From the NCBI GenBank assembly GCA_035711845.1, contig DASTBU010000043.1, positions 73,740 through 137,739 of the forward strand: DNA of 64,000 nt, written 5' to 3'. The stretch comes from DASTBU01 sp035711845. Its GTDB lineage: Bacteria; Acidobacteriota; Vicinamibacteria; Vicinamibacterales; 2-12-FULL-66-21. Position numbers and translations under genes: made by a program. Below, piece by piece: positions 61,650-64,000 of the stretch (position 1 is its first letter; each line of letters begins with the position of its first letter). Below the pieces are notes generated by a model, which saw only the letters and a program-made list of their open reading frames with translations, was not told the DNA's origin and ran no database searches.

Positions 61650-62027
61650 ATGTCCGCGGAGGCACCCGTGGCGGAGACCAAGAGCTTTCGGGATTTAGAG
61701 GTCTGGGTGATGGCCATGGAACTCGCGACAGCAATCTACGAGCTCACCGAGAACTTCCCGAGTCATGAACAATACGGGATTATCGCCCAGATCAGACGCG
61801 CCGCCGTATCGATTCCGGCGAACCTCGCAGAGGGACAGAACAGACGGCAGAACGGCCCCTATCGAAATCACGTCGGAATAGCTCTCGGGTCGCAGGGCGA
61901 ACTCGACACACTCATCGAGCTGTCGGTTCGTCTGCGTTACGCGTCTGACGCCGATGTCCTGCCGACCCAAGCGATGACCGCCAGGGTCGGACAGATGCTG
62001 AGCGGTCTCTTTCGTTCGTTGAAATGA
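61650..62027 (+). CDS. Four-helix bundle protein (23S rRNA intervening-sequence protein family)
   Basis: A 125-residue protein: 'KSFRDLEVWVMAMELATAIYELTENFPSHEQYGIIAQIRRAAVSIPANLAEGQNRRQ' is the clear signature of the S23/IVP four-helix-bundle family, including F-P-x-x-E-x-Y and S-I-P-x-N-x-A-E-G. It ends with 'LIELSVRLRYASDADVLP'. Homologues occur in rRNA intervening sequences, as free genes, and next to mobile or repeat elements. Here it is flanked on both sides by GAGCCCC-type arrays. Function is unknown; the fold forms pentamers in solved members. Confidence 0.88.
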   Translation: MSAEAPVAETKSFRDLEVWVMAMELATAIYELTENFPSHEQYGIIAQIRRAAVSIPANLAEGQNRRQNGPYRNHVGIALGSQGELDTLIELSVRLRYASDADVLPTQAMTARVGQMLSGLFRSLK

Positions 62028-62048
62028 TCGGGGGCCAGGGCTCGGGCC

Positions 62049-62120
62049 GAGCCCCGAGCCCCCGAGTCCCGAGCTTCGAGCCCCGAGCCCCCGAGCTTCG
62101 AGCCCCGAGCCCCGAGCCCC
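62049..62120. repeat. Heptamer array (GAGCCCC) upstream of leuC
   Basis: Ten units of 7-8 bp, including GAGCTTC twice and GAGTCCC once, preceded by an inverted GGGCTC (62038-62043) that can pair with the first unit. The leuC ATG is 16 bases after the last unit. Confidence 0.88.
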
Positions 62121-62136
62121 GTAGTACCATCCCCCA

Positions 62137-63549
62137 ATGCCATCGACGCTGCTTCAGAAGGTCTGGGATGCCCACACCGTGCGACGGCTGCCGACCGGGC
62201 AGACGCAGTTGTTCGTCGGGCTGCATCTGATCCACGAGGTCACGAGCCCGCAGGCCTTCGACATGCTCGCCGCGCGCGGGTGGCCCGTCAGCTATCCCGA
62301 TCGCACCGTCGCCACCGTCGACCACATCGTCCCCACGCGCGATCAGCGGCGCCCGTTCGTCGACGCGATGGCCGAGGAGATGTTGTCGGCGCTCGAACGG
62401 AACTGCCGCGCGAGCGGGATTCGGCTGTTCGATCTCGCGAGCGGTGCGCAAGGGATCGTGCATGTCATCGGCCCGGAACTCGGGTTGACTCAGCCGGGGA
62501 TGACCATCGCGTGCGGCGACAGCCACACCTCCACTCACGGAGCGTTCGGAGCGGTGGCCTTCGGCATCGGGACCTCGCAGGTGCGCGACGTGCTGGCGTC
62601 ACAGTGCCTGGCGATGGACCCGCTGAAGGTCCGAAAGATCGACGTGCGCGGCAGGCTCCGGCCGGGCGTCTACGCGAAGGACGTGATCCTGGAGATCATC
62701 CGCCGCCTGGGCGTGAACGGCGGCGTCGGCTACGCCTGCGAGTACGGCGGCGAGGCGATCGAGCGCATGTCGATGGACGAGCGCATGACAATCTGCAACA
62801 TGTCCATCGAAGGCGGTGCGCGGATCGGCTACGTCAACCCTGACGACACGACCTTCGAGTACGTGCGTGGACGGCGCTGCGCGCCGCAAGGCGAGGCGTT
62901 CGAGAGCGCCGTCGCATGGTGGCGGAGCATGCGCTCCGATCCGGGAGCGGACTACGACGATGAGGTCACGCTCGATGCCGACTCGATACGGCCGACGGTG
63001 ACGTGGGGGATCAACCCGGGTCAGTCCGTGTACGTGGACGAACGGCTGCCCTCCCCGCACGATGTGGCGCCTCAGGAGCGCGCGGCGCTGGCCGAGGCGC
63101 TCGAGTTCATGGGCTGGAGGGCCGGCGCGCGCATTCGGGGAACGAAGATCGATGTCGCCTTCCTCGGTTCCTGCACGAACGGCCGGCTGTCGGATCTTCG
63201 CGAGGCTGCAAAGGTCGTGCAGGGGCACCGCGTCGCCGCCGGCGTTCGAGCGCTCGTCGTGCCGGGCTCGCAGGGCGTGCGGCTGGCCGCCGAGCGCGAA
63301 GGGCTCGACCGCGTGTTCACCGAGGCGGGGTTCGAATGGCGGGGCGCCGGCTGCTCGATGTGTCTCGCGATGAACCAGGATCGCCTCGAAGGCCGGCAGG
63401 TCTGCGCCTCGTCGTCGAACCGCAACTTCAAGGGGCGGCAGGGCAGTCCGTCGGGCCGGACGCTGCTGATGAGCCCTGCGATGGTGGCGGCCGCGGCCGT
63501 GGCGGGGGAAATCGTGGACGTCCGGGAGCTGCACTTCAATGGCCGTTGA
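62137..63549 (+). CDS. leuC: 3-isopropylmalate dehydratase large subunit
   Basis: A 470-residue aconitase-family [4Fe-4S] enzyme of leucine synthesis; with LeuD it isomerises 2- to 3-isopropylmalate. 'LFVGLHLIHEVTSPQAFDML', 'TVDHIVPT', 'ACGDSHTSTHGAFGAVAFGIGTSQVRDVLASQCL' and the cluster cysteines in 'FLGSCTNGRLSDLREAAKVV' and 'GAGCSMCLAMNQD' are all present. The leuD start overlaps its end by 11 bases. No ribosome site is visible at the ATG, where the heptamer array lies. Confidence 0.95.
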   Translation: MPSTLLQKVWDAHTVRRLPTGQTQLFVGLHLIHEVTSPQAFDMLAARGWPVSYPDRTVATVDHIVPTRDQRRPFVDAMAEEMLSALERNCRASGIRLFDLASGAQGIVHVIGPELGLTQPGMTIACGDSHTSTHGAFGAVAFGIGTSQVRDVLASQCLAMDPLKVRKIDVRGRLRPGVYAKDVILEIIRRLGVNGGVGYACEYGGEAIERMSMDERMTICNMSIEGGARIGYVNPDDTTFEYVRGRRCAPQGEAFESAVAWWRSMRSDPGADYDDEVTLDADSIRPTVTWGINPGQSVYVDERLPSPHDVAPQERAALAEALEFMGWRAGARIRGTKIDVAFLGSCTNGRLSDLREAAKVVQGHRVAAGVRALVVPGSQGVRLAAEREGLDRVFTEAGFEWRGAGCSMCLAMNQDRLEGRQVCASSSNRNFKGRQGSPSGRTLLMSPAMVAAAAVAGEIVDVRELHFNGR

Positions 63550-64000
63550 GCGGATTGTGACCATCATCGGGACCGGGCTTCCGCTGCGCGGGGACAACAT
63601 CGACACGGACCGGATCCTTCCGGCCAGGTTCCTGCGCTCGGTGTCGTTCGACGGGCTCGAGCAGCACCTGTTCGCCGACGACCGGGCACAGGCCGACGCG
63701 GTCTCGCCGAACACCCATCCGATCTCGAATCCGCGCTACAGCGGAGCGTCGATCCTGCTCGTCAATGCCAACTTCGGCTGCGGATCGTCGCGCGAGCACG
63801 CGCCACAGGCCATCCGGCGGCGGGGCTTCACGGCCGTCGTCGGGCAGTCGTTCTCGGAGATCTTCTTCGGCAACGCCGTCGCGCTGGGGATGCCCTGCGT
63901 CACGGCCGCGGCGGCCGACATCGAGACGCTGATGCGGCAGGTGGAGCAGGATGCCGGGCTGCTGCTGGGGCTCGATTTGTCGCGGATGGTCATGAAGGGC
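63539..64000 (+). CDS. leuD: 3-isopropylmalate dehydratase small subunit, cut by the window edge
   Basis: The first 154 residues of LeuD: 'IVTIIGTGLPLRGDNIDTDRILPARFLRSVSFDGLEQHLF' followed by 'SILLVNANFGCGSSREHAPQAIRRRGFTAVVGQSFSEIFFGNAVALGMPCV', the swivel domain with the G-C-G-S-S-R-E-H motif. The ATG at 63539 overlaps leuC, the usual coupled arrangement. The 3' end is outside the window. Confidence 0.95.
   Translation, partial: MAVERIVTIIGTGLPLRGDNIDTDRILPARFLRSVSFDGLEQHLFADDRAQADAVSPNTHPISNPRYSGASILLVNANFGCGSSREHAPQAIRRRGFTAVVGQSFSEIFFGNAVALGMPCVTAAAADIETLMRQVEQDAGLLLGLDLSRMVMKG

Overview
The window is a GC-rich chromosomal segment that carries the replication-origin region of a Gram-negative bacterium, most likely an acidobacterium of the Vicinamibacteria type. 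The lineage call is inference. It rests on a PadR regulator paired with a duplicated orphan ABC permease (ADOP family, expanded in Acidobacteria), LPS-type genes (Wzm/Wzt-like exporter, heptose adenylyltransferase), an F1 operon lacking the Fo genes, and ANK, GAF and SpoIIE-type regulators. No intact tRNA or rRNA gene was seen.

Layout. 1-9 kb: end of an unidentified gene, an isolated NuoG, an ankyrin protein, a lipid kinase facing a membrane GAF protein, and the ADOP permease with its PadR regulator. 9-18 kb: PDZ protein, lipoprotein, class A beta-lactamase-like protein, SpoIIE phosphatase, FabZ-like dehydratase, Lrp/EamA pair and an SDR. A 249-bp MITE-like element lies between the beta-lactamase-like gene and the phosphatase. 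18.3-24 kb: a CYCXC lipoprotein read through an in-frame UGA, then a regulatory block (hybrid kinase, sigma-28-like factor, a small HTH/H-box pair, an NtrC-type regulator). 24-31 kb: Arg-rich protein, Dabb protein, DusB, SurA-like foldase and Mfd. 31-40 kb: heptose adenylyltransferase, Wzt, Wzm, PP2C phosphatase and atpC-D-G-A-H, all on the minus strand. 40.3-41.4 kb: selD, whose catalytic position is also an in-frame UGA. 41.5-50.4 kb: parB-parA, two parS sites, rsmG, mnmG, mnmE, jag, yidC, yidD, rnpA, rpmH (minus). 50.9-59 kb: dnaA, dnaN, gyrB, gyrA (plus), with DnaA-box-like sites upstream of dnaA. 59-64 kb: pcrA/uvrD, a four-helix-bundle protein, leuC and the start of leuD.

Most notable signals. 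(1) Two genes, selD and the CYCXC lipoprotein, are interrupted by UGA exactly where the families carry a key cysteine. Each UGA is followed by a hairpin of bacterial SECIS type, so both look like selenoproteins that ordinary gene calling would truncate. (2) Ten intergenic arrays of degenerate 7- or 8-bp tandem repeats occur, with different units at different loci. Seven of them lie within about 40 bases 5' of a start codon (sigma factor, wzt, atpC, gyrB, gyrA, pcrA, leuC). (3) There are several small mobile or repeat elements: the 249-bp inverted-repeat element that supplies the last codons of the phosphatase gene, a duplicated atpG 3' end, and a probable in-frame insertion in mfd. (4) The PadR promoter has two operator-like dyads, one next to the -35 box and one touching the -10 box and overlapping the start codon.

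All functional calls come from reading protein motifs by eye; no database search was run.
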